The notes: generated from the sequence alone by a model not told the origin. DNA of 64,000 bases from Dyella terrae (GCF_022394535.1 NZ_CP089414.1:5291566-5355565); one strand, 5' to 3'. Positions 8,182-17,334 are shown, counted from the first letter of the stretch. Numbers and translations are program-made.

Positions 8182-8430
8182 ATGGACGAAGCCCGCATCA
8201 AACGCCTCCGCTGGCGCACCCGCCGTGGCACCCGCGAACTCGACGCCCTGTTCGGCGGCTGGCTGGACGAGCGTTTTGCCGGTGCTGACGAAGCGCAGCG
8301 GCAGGCTTTCGAGGAATTGCTGGACGTGCAGGACCCGGACCTGTGGGACTGGGTGATGGGGCACGCCAAGGCGACCCGCCCGGATTGGCAGGCCATCATC
8401 GATGACATCCGCTCCCGCCATCGGCTTTGA
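8182..8430 (+). CDS. sdhE: FAD assembly factor SdhE (YgfY/CptB)
   Basis: 82 residues, a typical SdhE. The five-helix protein carries the key RGxxE motif (Arg15, Gly16, Glu19 in RRGTREL) and the later DPDLWDWVMG segment. SdhE binds SdhA and promotes covalent attachment of FAD to its histidine. The ATG at 8182 was chosen because the upstream extension runs through the intergenic repeat. It follows sdhB on the same strand, and the next gene overlaps it by 29 bases. E. coli has sdhE next to ygfX in the same way. Confidence 0.93.
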   Translation: MDEARIKRLRWRTRRGTRELDALFGGWLDERFAGADEAQRQAFEELLDVQDPDLWDWVMGHAKATRPDWQAIIDDIRSRHRL

Positions 8431-8857
8431 GTACCGGCCCTCGCGCTGGTTGGGCCGTCTTCTTATGCTCGTTTCCCTGATCGCGGTGCTGGCGACATGG
8501 ATGAGCGCCGCGCCGTGGGTAGCAAAGCTGATCGTCACTGTCGGCGTGCTGTTGGCCTGCTGGCGGACGCGGATGCGTTTTTCGGATCGATGGGTTCAGG
8601 CCGCAGGCTGTGCGCGTGATGGCGGCTGGAACGTGCGGATGCGCTCTGGCGACGATATCCAGGCAACTCTGGCGTCGTTCCGGGTGATCGGCGAGAAGAT
8701 CGTGTGGCTGCGACTGTCCTTGCCCGGGCGACGGCACGCCTTGCTGTTGCTGGCGCCAGACAACAGCGACGCGGATATCCGCCGCCGCCTGCGCATGCGA
8801 TTGGCCCAGATCGAAGCATCGGGCACTCTGGCGGCTGAACGCGGTCCTACGGTTTAG
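8402..8857 (+). CDS. YgfX-like inner membrane protein
   Basis: 151 residues, starting inside the last codons of sdhE (29-base overlap, different frame). Two closely spaced membrane helices lie at about residues 17-34 and 38-53, followed by a soluble C-terminal domain (VRMRSGDDIQATLASFRVIGEKIVWLRLSLPGRRHALLLL) ending in an Arg-rich helix. Size, topology and position directly behind sdhE match YgfX (DUF1434), the membrane partner of SdhE in enterobacteria. In E. coli, YgfX (CptA) has been described both as a toxin affecting FtsZ/MreB with SdhE as antitoxin and as an SdhE-binding membrane protein. The sequence itself is weakly conserved, so the assignment rests largely on context. Confidence 0.65.
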   Translation: MTSAPAIGFEYRPSRWLGRLLMLVSLIAVLATWMSAAPWVAKLIVTVGVLLACWRTRMRFSDRWVQAAGCARDGGWNVRMRSGDDIQATLASFRVIGEKIVWLRLSLPGRRHALLLLAPDNSDADIRRRLRMRLAQIEASGTLAAERGPTV

Positions 8858-8925
8858 CCGCATCTCAGGCGATAATCTCGCCATTCGGGCGGCCTGCCCT
8901 TCGATACCCACAAGCGACCGCCCTA

Positions 8926-10173
8926 ATGTTCCGACCGCTAGAGCTTTTCATTGGCCTGCGTTACACCCGCGCCAAGCGTCGCAATCAGTTCATCTCCTTC
9001 ATCTCCACGGTATCCATCGTGTGCATCGCCATCAGCGTGACCGCGCTGATCACGGTGATGTCGGTGATGAACGGTTTTGATGACGAGTTGCGCTCGCGCA
9101 TTCTCGGTGCGATCTCGCATGCCACCGTCTCGGGCATGCCAGGGCAGGCGGTGGAGGAATGGCCGCGCGCGGTGAAAATCGCCGAGGCGAACAAGCACGT
9201 GAAGGGCGCCGCGCCCTACGTCGAGTCGGAGGCCTTTCTTCAGGCACGCCGCTCCACGGGCGGGCTGATCCGCGGCATCGAACCGGCGGTAGAGCCCAAG
9301 GTGTCGGATATCGACCAGCACATGGTCGAGGGCAAGCTCAATGCGTTGACGCCGGGTAGCTGGAACGTTGTGCTGGGTCGCGAGCTGGCGATGCAGTTGG
9401 GTGTGTCGGTGGGCGACAAGGTTATCGTCGCAGTGCCCTCGTTCCAGTCGTCGCCGATCACTGGCAGCGTGCCCAGCTTGCGCACGTTTACCGTGTCGGG
9501 TGTATTTGAAATGGGTATGCAGGAGTTCGACTCCGGTCTGGCCCTGATCAACATGACCGACGCCGAGCGACTCAATCGCCTCGATGGCCCGACGGGTATC
9601 CGCCTGAAGCTGGACGACATGTTCAACGCGCGCGAAGTGGCGCGCGAGCTGGCCGACCAGTTGGGGCAGGTGTATCGCGTGGATACCTGGATGGACAGTC
9701 ACGCCAACTTCTTCGCCGCCATTTCGATGGAGAAGAACGTGATGTTTATCATCCTCTCGCTGATCATCCTGGTTGCGGTGATCAACCTTATTTCCATGTT
9801 GATGATGCTGGTGACAGACAAGCAGGCCGACATCGCCATTCTGCGCACGCTGGGCTCCACGCCGCGCAGCATCATGGGCATGTTCATGGTGCAGGGCTTG
9901 CTGGTTGGCTTCGTTGGTATCGGCTTTGGCGTGGCGCTGGGCTCGTTGCTGTCATGGAAGTTGCCGGCGATCGTGAAGTGGATCGAGCACGTCACGGGCG
10001 TCACCTTCCTCTCGCCGGACGTTTATTACATCAGCGAGTTGCCAAGCAAACTCTCCGCCAGCGACGTGGGCTGGGTGGCTTTGGTCACTTTCCTGTTCTC
10101 GCTGCTGGCCACCCTTTATCCCGCTTGGCGCGCATCGCGCACCCAGCCTGCGCAGGCGCTGCGTTATGAATAA
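8926..10173 (+). CDS. lolC: Lipoprotein-releasing ABC transporter permease LolC/LolE
   Basis: 415 residues. The N-terminus FIGLRYTRAKRRNQFISFISTVS is the typical LolC/E start, followed by the first membrane helix (about 25-50), a periplasmic MacB_PCD-like domain (50-270) and three more helices (about 275-300, 318-345, 375-400) of the FtsX permease domain. With LolD it extracts mature lipoproteins from the inner membrane and hands them to LolA. Only one permease gene is present; a second may lie elsewhere or the complex may use a single LolF-like permease. The stop overlaps the lolD start by eight bases. The many lipoproteins encoded in this window would be substrates. Confidence 0.93.
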   Translation: MFRPLELFIGLRYTRAKRRNQFISFISTVSIVCIAISVTALITVMSVMNGFDDELRSRILGAISHATVSGMPGQAVEEWPRAVKIAEANKHVKGAAPYVESEAFLQARRSTGGLIRGIEPAVEPKVSDIDQHMVEGKLNALTPGSWNVVLGRELAMQLGVSVGDKVIVAVPSFQSSPITGSVPSLRTFTVSGVFEMGMQEFDSGLALINMTDAERLNRLDGPTGIRLKLDDMFNAREVARELADQLGQVYRVDTWMDSHANFFAAISMEKNVMFIILSLIILVAVINLISMLMMLVTDKQADIAILRTLGSTPRSIMGMFMVQGLLVGFVGIGFGVALGSLLSWKLPAIVKWIEHVTGVTFLSPDVYYISELPSKLSASDVGWVALVTFLFSLLATLYPAWRASRTQPAQALRYE

Positions 10174-10876
10174 GCCGATGAATAACCACAACGGCGTGGT
10201 GATGCGCGCCAGCAACATCGCCAAGACGTACGACGAAGGCGACCTGAAGACCGACGTGCTGTCCGATGTCAGCTTTACGCTGAATCGCAGCGAGACGTTG
10301 GCCATCGTGGGCGCCTCCGGCTCAGGCAAGAGCACGTTGCTGCACATCCTTGGCGGGCTGGATACGCTCACGCAGGGTTCGGTAGAGGTGGAGGGACGCA
10401 ACCTGTCCAGCCTCTCCGACGCCGAGCGCGGTCGTGTGCGTAACCGCTCGATGGGCTTCATTTATCAGTTCCATCATCTGCTGCCCGAGTTCACAGCGCT
10501 GGAGAACGTCTGCATGCCGTTGCTGATCCGCGGCGTGTCGATCAGTGAGGCGGAACAGCAGGCCTCGGCACTGCTGAGCCGCGTGGGCCTGGGCCAGCGT
10601 CTGCATCACAAGCCTGCAGAGCTTTCCGGTGGTGAACGCCAGCGGAGCGCGGTCGCGCGCGCGCTGGTGACGCGACCGGCCGTGGTGCTGGGCGACGAGC
10701 CGACCGGCAATCTCGACGAAACCAATGCTGCGCAGGTGTATGACCTGATGATCGAACTCAATCGCGAGATCGGCACCAGCTTCATTCTGGTGACGCACGA
10801 CAATCGCCTGGCTGCGCGTATGGATCGCACGCTCGAACTGCACAACGGCCAACTGATCGACAAGGTTTTCGCCTGA
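10166..10876 (+). CDS. lolD: Lipoprotein-releasing ABC transporter ATPase LolD
   Basis: 236 residues. Walker A GASGSGKST, Q-loop region FIYQFHHLLPEFTALENV (the LLPEFTALENV segment is characteristic of LolD), signature LSGGERQRSAVARAL, Walker B VVLGDEPTGNLD and the switch His in LVTHD are all present. It powers lipoprotein release with the permease encoded upstream. The first ATG (10166) overlaps lolC by eight bases; a second ATG at 10178 is possible. comEC follows after 109 bases. Confidence 0.97.
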   Translation: MNKPMNNHNGVVMRASNIAKTYDEGDLKTDVLSDVSFTLNRSETLAIVGASGSGKSTLLHILGGLDTLTQGSVEVEGRNLSSLSDAERGRVRNRSMGFIYQFHHLLPEFTALENVCMPLLIRGVSISEAEQQASALLSRVGLGQRLHHKPAELSGGERQRSAVARALVTRPAVVLGDEPTGNLDETNAAQVYDLMIELNREIGTSFILVTHDNRLAARMDRTLELHNGQLIDKVFA

Positions 10877-10985
10877 CCCCCATGCCGCCATCGCGCGGCT
10901 TGTGGCGCTAACGCCTACACGTTTTTCAGCACCGCAGTTTTCGCGCACTCACTAACCTGTTCCTTTCTGCGGAGAGGGATGGGAT

Positions 10986-13283
10986 GTGCGCGAGGACGGT
11001 GCGCTGGTACCCGCGGTCATGCTGTTGCTCGGCGTGCTGGCGGTGCAGTGGTGGGTCGCGCTTCCGCCCGCATGGCTCTGTGGCGTCGGTGCCTCGGTGG
11101 CCTTGGTTCTGTTTCGCTGCGGACGCTACGGGCGTGCGCTGGCATGGTGCCTGTTCGGTGTCGCCTGGGCGTGCTGGCGTGGTGGTACAGCCATGGACGC
11201 GCGGCTGCCACGTGATCGAGAGGGGCAGGATGTCTACGTCGTAGGTCGCGTTGTCGACCTGCCGTTGGTGCGCGATGAGGCTACGGGTTTCCTGCTGGAC
11301 GTGGAGGAGGCCCGGTTTGGCTCGACGCCGTTGGCGTTGCGCGGCCGCGTGCGGGTGAATTGGTATAACGACGCACCTGACATCCCGCCATGCAGCCGCT
11401 GGCAACTCACCCTACGGTTGAAGCGACCGCGCGGCATGCTCAACCCAGGTGGGGCAGATAGCGAGCGCAGTGCTCTCGAACGCCATATCGTCGCCGTCGG
11501 TTACGTGCGCAACGGGGCAGGTAACGAACAACGTGGCACACCGGGTTTCTGCGTCAACGCCGTTCGCCAGGCGATCAGTCATGGCATCGCCGCGCGCGTC
11601 GATGATCCACATGATGCCGCCTTGCTGCAGACATTCTCAGTAAGTGACACGCGTGGACTCAGTCAGCGTGACTGGGAGGTGGCGCGCGCCAATGGCATTC
11701 CGCATCTCATTGCGATCTCGGGATTCCATGTGGGCGTAGCGGCGCTATTTGGCGTGTGGTTTGCGCGCTTCATCTACCTATTGTTTCCTCGGCTTGGACT
11801 GCGCTTGCCACGGGTGCAAGCACAGGCGGCGCTGGCGATGCTGGTCGCGAGCGTTTACGGCGCACTTGCCGGATTCGGCCTGCCCACGGTGCGCACGCTG
11901 CTGATGATAGGCATCGTGGCGTTGGCGCGTTGTTCCCGGCGCCACGCCAATGGTCCGCAGACGCTCGCCGTCGCGTTGATGGCCGTGCTGGTGGCCGATC
12001 CCCTGTCGGCCTTGTCGGCGGGGTTCTGGCTCTCCTTCATCGGCGTGGCGTTCCTGATGGCGTGCATGAATACGCGTGGTAGAGGGCTGCGCGGCTTCCT
12101 GCATGAATTGTCATCGGGCCAACTGGTGATGACGCTGTCGTTGCTGCCGTTGACGATGTGGTTCTTCGGCGAATCGTCGCTGGTGGGTGCCTTGTCCAAC
12201 CTGATCGCCGTGCCCTTCGTCAGTTTTGTGATCGTGCCCGTGACGCTGGTGGGGATGATCCTGTTGGGCCTTTGTCCACCGTTGGCGCAGCCGGTGTTCT
12301 GGTGTGCCGCATGGCTGGCCCATGCGCAGTGGTGGTTGCTCGAGCGGATGGCGACGTGGCCGGGTGCGCACTGGTACCTGCCAGAAGTGGGCGGATGGGC
12401 CTTGTTGTTCGCCACGCTGGGCGCACTCTGGCTGTTCATGCCGCGCGGCATGCCGATGCGCTGGTTGGGCGGCCTGCTGTTCCTGCCGCTGCTGTTCCCG
12501 CCAAGGGATGTTCCTGTCGCTGGCGGGTTCCAGCTATGGATGCTCGATGTTGGCCAAGGGTTATCCATGCTGGTTCGCACCGAGCATCACGTGCTGGTCT
12601 ACGACGCAGGGGCGCGCTATCCATCGGATTTCGATCTGGGCGAAGCCGCGGTGCTCCCCTCGTTACATGCACTCGGTATTGGGCGTGTAGACCTGATCGT
12701 CGCCAGTCACGCCGACAACGATCACGCCGGCGGTGTGCCCGCCGTCGCGGCGGCGTTTCCCGAGGCGGAGCGCATTTCCGGTGAACCCGAGCGGCTGCCC
12801 ATTCCCATGGCGCCCTGTGAGCCGGGCAAGCGCTGGCAATGGGACGGTGTGACGGTGCGGATATTGCCGTCGGGTAGAGAGGGTGGGCCGGCGAACGACC
12901 GATCCTGCGTGCTGCTGGTGGAAGGGAAGGGCGGCCGGGCGTTGCTCACCGGCGACATCTCGGCAGCGGTCGAGCCAGCGGTGGCGGCGGCGATACCGCA
13001 TGGGCCGCCGCTCGTGTTGTCGGTGCCGCATCACGGCAGCAAGACCTCGTCCAGTGAGGGGTTCATTCAGTCGACGTCGCCAACGTTGGCGCTGGTGTCG
13101 GCGGGGTGGCGAAGCCGCTTCCATCACCCCAATGCAGCGGTCATGCAGCGCTACGACGACGCGGGCGTGCCTTGGCTGAACACGGCGACCGCCGGCGCCA
13201 TCCAAGTGGACCTGCCGCCGGATGGAGCGCCGCACGTCTCTGAGACTTGGCGACAGCGCCAGTCTCGTTACTGGCGCGAATGA
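10986..13283 (+). CDS. comEC: DNA internalisation competence protein ComEC/Rec2
   Basis: 765 residues from a GTG at 10986, preceded by GGAGAGGG. The order is an N-terminal DUF4131 segment with membrane helices (1-170), the polytopic Competence domain (about 200-460, containing IPHLIAISGFHVG) and a C-terminal metallo-beta-lactamase domain (about 515-740) with SHADNDHAGG (His575, Asp577, Asp579, His580). ComEC forms the inner-membrane channel for single-stranded DNA during natural transformation; the beta-lactamase-fold domain may degrade the non-transported strand. Its place between lolD and exbB is conserved in Xanthomonadales. An intact copy means the channel part of transformation is present, together with PilZ-type pilus control further along. 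Confidence 0.95.
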   Translation: MREDGALVPAVMLLLGVLAVQWWVALPPAWLCGVGASVALVLFRCGRYGRALAWCLFGVAWACWRGGTAMDARLPRDREGQDVYVVGRVVDLPLVRDEATGFLLDVEEARFGSTPLALRGRVRVNWYNDAPDIPPCSRWQLTLRLKRPRGMLNPGGADSERSALERHIVAVGYVRNGAGNEQRGTPGFCVNAVRQAISHGIAARVDDPHDAALLQTFSVSDTRGLSQRDWEVARANGIPHLIAISGFHVGVAALFGVWFARFIYLLFPRLGLRLPRVQAQAALAMLVASVYGALAGFGLPTVRTLLMIGIVALARCSRRHANGPQTLAVALMAVLVADPLSALSAGFWLSFIGVAFLMACMNTRGRGLRGFLHELSSGQLVMTLSLLPLTMWFFGESSLVGALSNLIAVPFVSFVIVPVTLVGMILLGLCPPLAQPVFWCAAWLAHAQWWLLERMATWPGAHWYLPEVGGWALLFATLGALWLFMPRGMPMRWLGGLLFLPLLFPPRDVPVAGGFQLWMLDVGQGLSMLVRTEHHVLVYDAGARYPSDFDLGEAAVLPSLHALGIGRVDLIVASHADNDHAGGVPAVAAAFPEAERISGEPERLPIPMAPCEPGKRWQWDGVTVRILPSGREGGPANDRSCVLLVEGKGGRALLTGDISAAVEPAVAAAIPHGPPLVLSVPHHGSKTSSSEGFIQSTSPTLALVSAGWRSRFHHPNAAVMQRYDDAGVPWLNTATAGAIQVDLPPDGAPHVSETWRQRQSRYWRE

Positions 13284-13430
13284 GCCCGGATGCGGCCTTG
13301 CAACACGGACAATCGGCCCCCAAAGAGCCTCTTCGCATGCGTTTCGCAACTGCCACGGGTGCCGCGGAACGGCTTGGTGAGACTGATATGATGCGTGCTT
13401 CCCTGACTGTCTGAGCGGCCCGGAGTCGTT

Positions 13431-14093
13431 GTGCTGGAAATCCTGATGGCTGGTGGCTGGGCAATGTTGCCCATCCTGATCTGTTCGGCGGTCGCGCTCG
13501 CGATCGTGTTGGAGCGTTGCTGGACCCTGCGCCGCTCATCCGTATTGCCGCCCGGCTTGGGCGAAGAAGTACGTAACTGGGCCCGTTCGGGGCAGTTGGA
13601 TCCCAACCACCTGTCAACGCTGGCGAACGGGTCCCCGCTTGGCGAGCTGCTGGCGTCGGCGCTGGCCGTACGCAACCGTCCGCGCGAACTCATCAAGGAG
13701 CGCATCGAGGACACGGGGCGCCATGTCGTTCATCGCATGGAGCGTTACCTCAACACGCTCGGCACGATTGCGCTGATCGGTCCGCTGCTGGGTCTGCTGG
13801 GTACCGTCATCGGCCTGATCCGCATGTTCATGGAAGTGATGCGTGGTGGCGTGGGCGATCCCATGAAAATGGCGGGCGGCATCGGCGAAGCGCTGATCTG
13901 TACCGCCACGGGTCTGATCGTCGCTATTCCGGCCTATGTGCTGCATCGCTATTTCCGCTCCAAAGTGGCCGGTTACTGCGTCGAGATGGAGAAGCAGGCG
14001 ACCGAACTGCTCGACGAGCTGACCGTCAACCAGACGTCGCCCGCACCGCGTACGCGCGCACCGCGCGTCACCACCGAGTCGAGCGCGAGCTGA
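13431..14093 (+). CDS. MotA/TolQ/ExbB proton channel family protein (ExbB-like)
   Basis: 220 residues from a GTG at 13431. Three membrane helices (about 8-28, 105-130, 150-175) and the family core TLGTIALIGPLLGLLGTVIGLIRMF and GGIGEALICTATGLIVAIPAYVLHRYF. Such proteins form a pentameric proton channel that, with an ExbD/TolR dimer, energises outer-membrane processes. The exbD gene follows after three bases. No tonB is adjacent, so whether this pair works with TonB or a Tol-like partner is not shown. Clustering with msbA and lpxK hints at an envelope role and is conserved in Xanthomonadales and Neisseria-type loci. Confidence 0.92.
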   Translation: MLEILMAGGWAMLPILICSAVALAIVLERCWTLRRSSVLPPGLGEEVRNWARSGQLDPNHLSTLANGSPLGELLASALAVRNRPRELIKERIEDTGRHVVHRMERYLNTLGTIALIGPLLGLLGTVIGLIRMFMEVMRGGVGDPMKMAGGIGEALICTATGLIVAIPAYVLHRYFRSKVAGYCVEMEKQATELLDELTVNQTSPAPRTRAPRVTTESSAS

Positions 14094-14096
14094 CGC

Positions 14097-14528
14097 ATGC
14101 GTATCGGTAACGACCGTCGGCAAGACGACTTCGAGATCAACGTGATCTCGCTGATCGACGTGCTGCTTACCCTGCTGATGTTCTTCGTGCTCACCACCAC
14201 CTTCATCCAGCATTCGCGGTTGCAGGTGACGCTGCCCAAGGCCAGCGCGGAAGAGCGCGACATGCAGGCACCCGCGCTCACCATCGTGGTGGATCGCGAC
14301 GGCCATTTCTTCGTCGGCAGCGATGAAGTCCACGGCGAGGGCGTCGAGCCGCTCAAGCAGGCTATCGCCAATGTCGCCGGCGACGATCGCGAGCGTCAGG
14401 TCACCATTCGCGCGGATGCGATGACGCCGCACCAGAACGTCGTCATCGCCATGGACGCGCTGGGCCAGTTGGGCTTTACCAAGCTGTCCATCGCCACCAC
14501 GCCGACCCAGTCGGGCACGGGTCCATGA
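14097..14528 (+). CDS. Biopolymer transporter ExbD/TolR family protein
   Basis: 143 residues. One N-terminal membrane helix (about 15-37) with the conserved proton-path Asp21 in ISLIDVLLTLLMFFVL, then a periplasmic domain with the typical RADAMTPHQNVVIAMDALGQLGF. It pairs with the ExbB-like protein just upstream to use the proton gradient. Its stop overlaps the msbA start (ATGA), so the two are translationally coupled. Confidence 0.93.
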   Translation: MRIGNDRRQDDFEINVISLIDVLLTLLMFFVLTTTFIQHSRLQVTLPKASAEERDMQAPALTIVVDRDGHFFVGSDEVHGEGVEPLKQAIANVAGDDRERQVTIRADAMTPHQNVVIAMDALGQLGFTKLSIATTPTQSGTGP

Positions 14529-16303
14529 GCGAGGGCAAGAAGAAAGTCGCCCTGTGGGACGCACATAGCCGGCAGATCTACAAGCGCTTGCTCGGCTACT
14601 CGGCCCGTTACTGGCCGGTGATCCTGATTGCCATCGTCGGCTTTGCTGTGGACGGCGGCGCGTTGGCCGTCTTCACCAACGCGCTGCAGCCGATCATGGA
14701 CACGCTGCTGCAGCAGAAGGATCCGTACCTGATCCGCTGGATGCCGTGGTGGATCATCGGTATTTTCACGATGCGCGGTATTGCCATCCTGATCAGCAAC
14801 TACGGCATGGGCTACGTGGCGCGCAACGTGGTGCAGTCCATGCAGCGCGACGTGTTCGCCGCCTACCTGCGCCTGCCTGCGTCGTTCTTCGGCAGCGAGC
14901 ACTCTGGCCATCAGGTCTCGCGCATCACCTACACCAGCGAGCAGGTCGCCGGCGCATCCACCGATGCGCTGAAGGTGGCAGTGACGGAGAGCATCACCGT
15001 CATCAGCATGATCGTGGTCATGCTGCACAATAGCGTGTACCTCACGACGGCCTTGTTGATCCTCGTGCCTGCCATCGTGCTCATCGCCTCGGCGGTGAGC
15101 CGTCGCTACCGCATGGTCAGCAGGCGCATCCAGGGCATGATGGGCTCGGTCACCGGTACGGTGGACGAAATGATCAAGGCCCATCGCGAGGTCCGCATCT
15201 ATGGCGGGCAGAAGCAGGCCGACGAGCGCTTCCGGCAGGTGTCTGATCGCGCGCGCTACCTCAACATGAAGATCATCGCCACCAGCGCTGTCTCCGGTTC
15301 GTCCATCCAGACGGTGGCTTCGGTGGCGCTCGCAGGCATGGTGTTTCTGGCGTCGCGGCCATCGCAGATTGATCATATTTCGCCGGGCGTGTTCATTGCC
15401 GTGCTTACGGCCATGGGCGGCATGCTGTCGTCGCTGAAGCGCCTTACCAACGTGCAGTCCACCATGCAGACAGGCATCTCGGCGGCGGAGAACCTGTTCT
15501 CCCTGATGGACCTGCCGCCGGAAGTGGACCACGGTACCAAGGTGCTCGAACGCACCAAGGGCGACCTGCGCTTCGACAAGGTGGGCCTGGTCTATCCGCT
15601 GGGAGAATTCGAAGCCCTGGCAGGCGTGGACCTGTATTGCGCACCGGGTACGGTGACGGCCCTGGTGGGGCGTTCGGGCAGCGGCAAGAGCAGTCTGGTC
15701 AGCCTGCTGCCCCGCTTCAACGAGCCCAGCAGTGGACGCATCCTGCTCGACGGCGAGAACTACGAGAGCTACACGCTGGATTCGTTGCGCCGTCAGATCG
15801 CATGGGTGGGGCAGAACGTGGTGCTGTTCGACGGCACGGTGGCGGAGAACATCGCCTACGGTGAACTGGCTGGCGCCAGTGAACAGGACATCATTGCGGC
15901 TGCCACGGCCGCCCACGCGATGGAGTTCATCGCGGGCATGCCCGAGGGCATCCACAGTCCGATCGGCGAGGGCGGCAACCGCCTTTCTGGTGGGCAGCGG
16001 CAGCGCATCGCCATCGCGCGTGCCATCCTCAAGAATGCGCCGATCCTGGTGCTGGACGAAGCAACCAGCGCACTCGACACCGAGTCCGAGCGCCTGATTC
16101 AGCAGGCGCTGCAGGGCCTGATGCGCGACCGCACGACGCTGGTGATTGCTCACCGCTTGTCCACTATCGAGCACGCCGACCAGATCGCCGTGATGGATCA
16201 TGGTCGCGTCGTCGAGCGCGGTAACCATGCCGAACTGCTGGCCCAGGGCGGGCAGTACGCCGCGTTGCATCGCATGCAGTTTCATAGCCAGCCCGGTGAC
16301 TGA
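14525..16303 (+). CDS. msbA: Lipid A export ABC transporter MsbA
   Basis: 592 residues, a half transporter with an N-terminal six-helix domain (about 20-330) and a C-terminal ATPase. Walker A GRSGSGKSSL (about 383-392), signature LSGGQRQR (about 487), Walker B ILVLDEATS and switch AHRLST are intact. MsbA flips core-lipid A across the inner membrane before the Lpt machinery moves it on. lpxK follows after nine bases, the classical msbA-lpxK pair, which supports MsbA over a generic exporter. Confidence 0.95.
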   Translation: MSEGKKKVALWDAHSRQIYKRLLGYSARYWPVILIAIVGFAVDGGALAVFTNALQPIMDTLLQQKDPYLIRWMPWWIIGIFTMRGIAILISNYGMGYVARNVVQSMQRDVFAAYLRLPASFFGSEHSGHQVSRITYTSEQVAGASTDALKVAVTESITVISMIVVMLHNSVYLTTALLILVPAIVLIASAVSRRYRMVSRRIQGMMGSVTGTVDEMIKAHREVRIYGGQKQADERFRQVSDRARYLNMKIIATSAVSGSSIQTVASVALAGMVFLASRPSQIDHISPGVFIAVLTAMGGMLSSLKRLTNVQSTMQTGISAAENLFSLMDLPPEVDHGTKVLERTKGDLRFDKVGLVYPLGEFEALAGVDLYCAPGTVTALVGRSGSGKSSLVSLLPRFNEPSSGRILLDGENYESYTLDSLRRQIAWVGQNVVLFDGTVAENIAYGELAGASEQDIIAAATAAHAMEFIAGMPEGIHSPIGEGGNRLSGGQRQRIAIARAILKNAPILVLDEATSALDTESERLIQQALQGLMRDRTTLVIAHRLSTIEHADQIAVMDHGRVVERGNHAELLAQGGQYAALHRMQFHSQPGD

Positions 16304-16312
16304 GGCCGTCGC

Positions 16313-17293
16313 ATGACGCTGGCCGAACGGCTCGAATCGGCATGGTATGGAACGGCGCATGCGCCGTGGTGGACTGGGCCGCTCTCGTGGCTCTATGGCG
16401 CGCTGACCAGTTGTCGGCGCGGCCTGTATCGTCTGGGTGTGCTGCGCAGCGTGCGCCTGCCGGTCCCGGTGGTGGTCATCGGCAATTTGAGCGTTGGCGG
16501 CACCGGCAAGACGCCGCTAACCATTGCCCTGGCCGAGGCACTGCGCAAGCGCGGCTATACGCCGGGCGTGGTAAGCCGTGGCTACGGTGGTACGCAGAAG
16601 GAACCCCTGTTGCTGGGTGACCTGCCTGACCCCTCGCGCGTTGGTGACGAGCCTTGCCTTATTCGCGCCAGTGGCGTGCCAGTGGCGGTGGGGCGTGATC
16701 GTACGGCGGCGGCGAAGCTGCTGCTTGAGGCGGGTTGCGACCTGGTGATCGCCGACGATGGCCTGCAGCATTACGCGCTGGCTCGCGATCTTGAAATTTG
16801 TGTCATCGATGGTGTGCGCCGTTTCGGCAACGGCCGATTGCTGCCGGCAGGGCCGCTACGCGAGCCGATGTCGCGGCTGCAGAAGGTGGGTTACCGCGTC
16901 TGCAACGGCGGTGTGGTGGCGCCAGGCGATGTGCCGATGGAGCTTCGCGGTGGCACCGTGCGCGCGTTGGTGGACGAACATACCAAGCCGCTGACGGAGT
17001 TCGCCGGACAAACCGTACACGCGGTGGCTGCCATCGGGCATCCCGTGCGCTTCTTTGCAAGCCTGCGCTCTCAGGGACTGCAGGTGATCGAGCATGCTTT
17101 TCCCGACCACCACGCGTTCGTGCCGGATGATCTTTCGTTTGGCGATGATCGGCCTGTGCTGATGACCGAGAAAGATGCGGTGAAGTGCCGGGCTTTCGCG
17201 CAGCCCCACTGGTGGTCGGTGCCCGTGCGGGCGGTATTGCCACCTGCTTTCTTCGACGACATCGAGACGCGCCTACGACGTGACGGGCATTGA
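16313..17293 (+). CDS. lpxK: Tetraacyldisaccharide 4'-kinase LpxK
   Basis: 326 residues. P-loop GNLSVGGTGKTP at 57-68, then DDGLQHYALARD and RLLPAGPLREP, both characteristic of LpxK, and the C-terminal TEKDAVKC. It phosphorylates the 4' position of the lipid A disaccharide precursor at the cytoplasmic face of the inner membrane, the step before Kdo addition. It is the last gene of the lolC-to-lpxK run and ends at a strong terminator. Confidence 0.96.
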   Translation: MTLAERLESAWYGTAHAPWWTGPLSWLYGALTSCRRGLYRLGVLRSVRLPVPVVVIGNLSVGGTGKTPLTIALAEALRKRGYTPGVVSRGYGGTQKEPLLLGDLPDPSRVGDEPCLIRASGVPVAVGRDRTAAAKLLLEAGCDLVIADDGLQHYALARDLEICVIDGVRRFGNGRLLPAGPLREPMSRLQKVGYRVCNGGVVAPGDVPMELRGGTVRALVDEHTKPLTEFAGQTVHAVAAIGHPVRFFASLRSQGLQVIEHAFPDHHAFVPDDLSFGDDRPVLMTEKDAVKCRAFAQPHWWSVPVRAVLPPAFFDDIETRLRRDGH

Positions 17294-17304
17294 TCCCGGA
17301 TACG

Positions 17305-17334
17305 AAAAAAGCCGACCCGAGGGTCGGCTTTTTT
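17305..17334. terminator. Bidirectional Rho-independent terminator after lpxK
   Basis: Six A, GCCGACCC, GA, GGGTCGGC, six T. It works in both directions and separates lpxK from the convergent glycine-zipper gene that ends at 17355. Confidence 0.92.

Noticed and set aside
10984..11244. Start of comEC at the ATG at 10984
   Set aside because: That ATG is in a different frame; the GTG at 10986 is in frame with the ComEC domains and has a good ribosome site.
14396..16360. A 654-codon open frame on the minus strand opposite msbA
   Set aside because: It is antisense to a clear MsbA with all ATPase motifs, has His/Arg/Gln-rich composition typical of reverse frames in GC-rich DNA, and no ribosome site.
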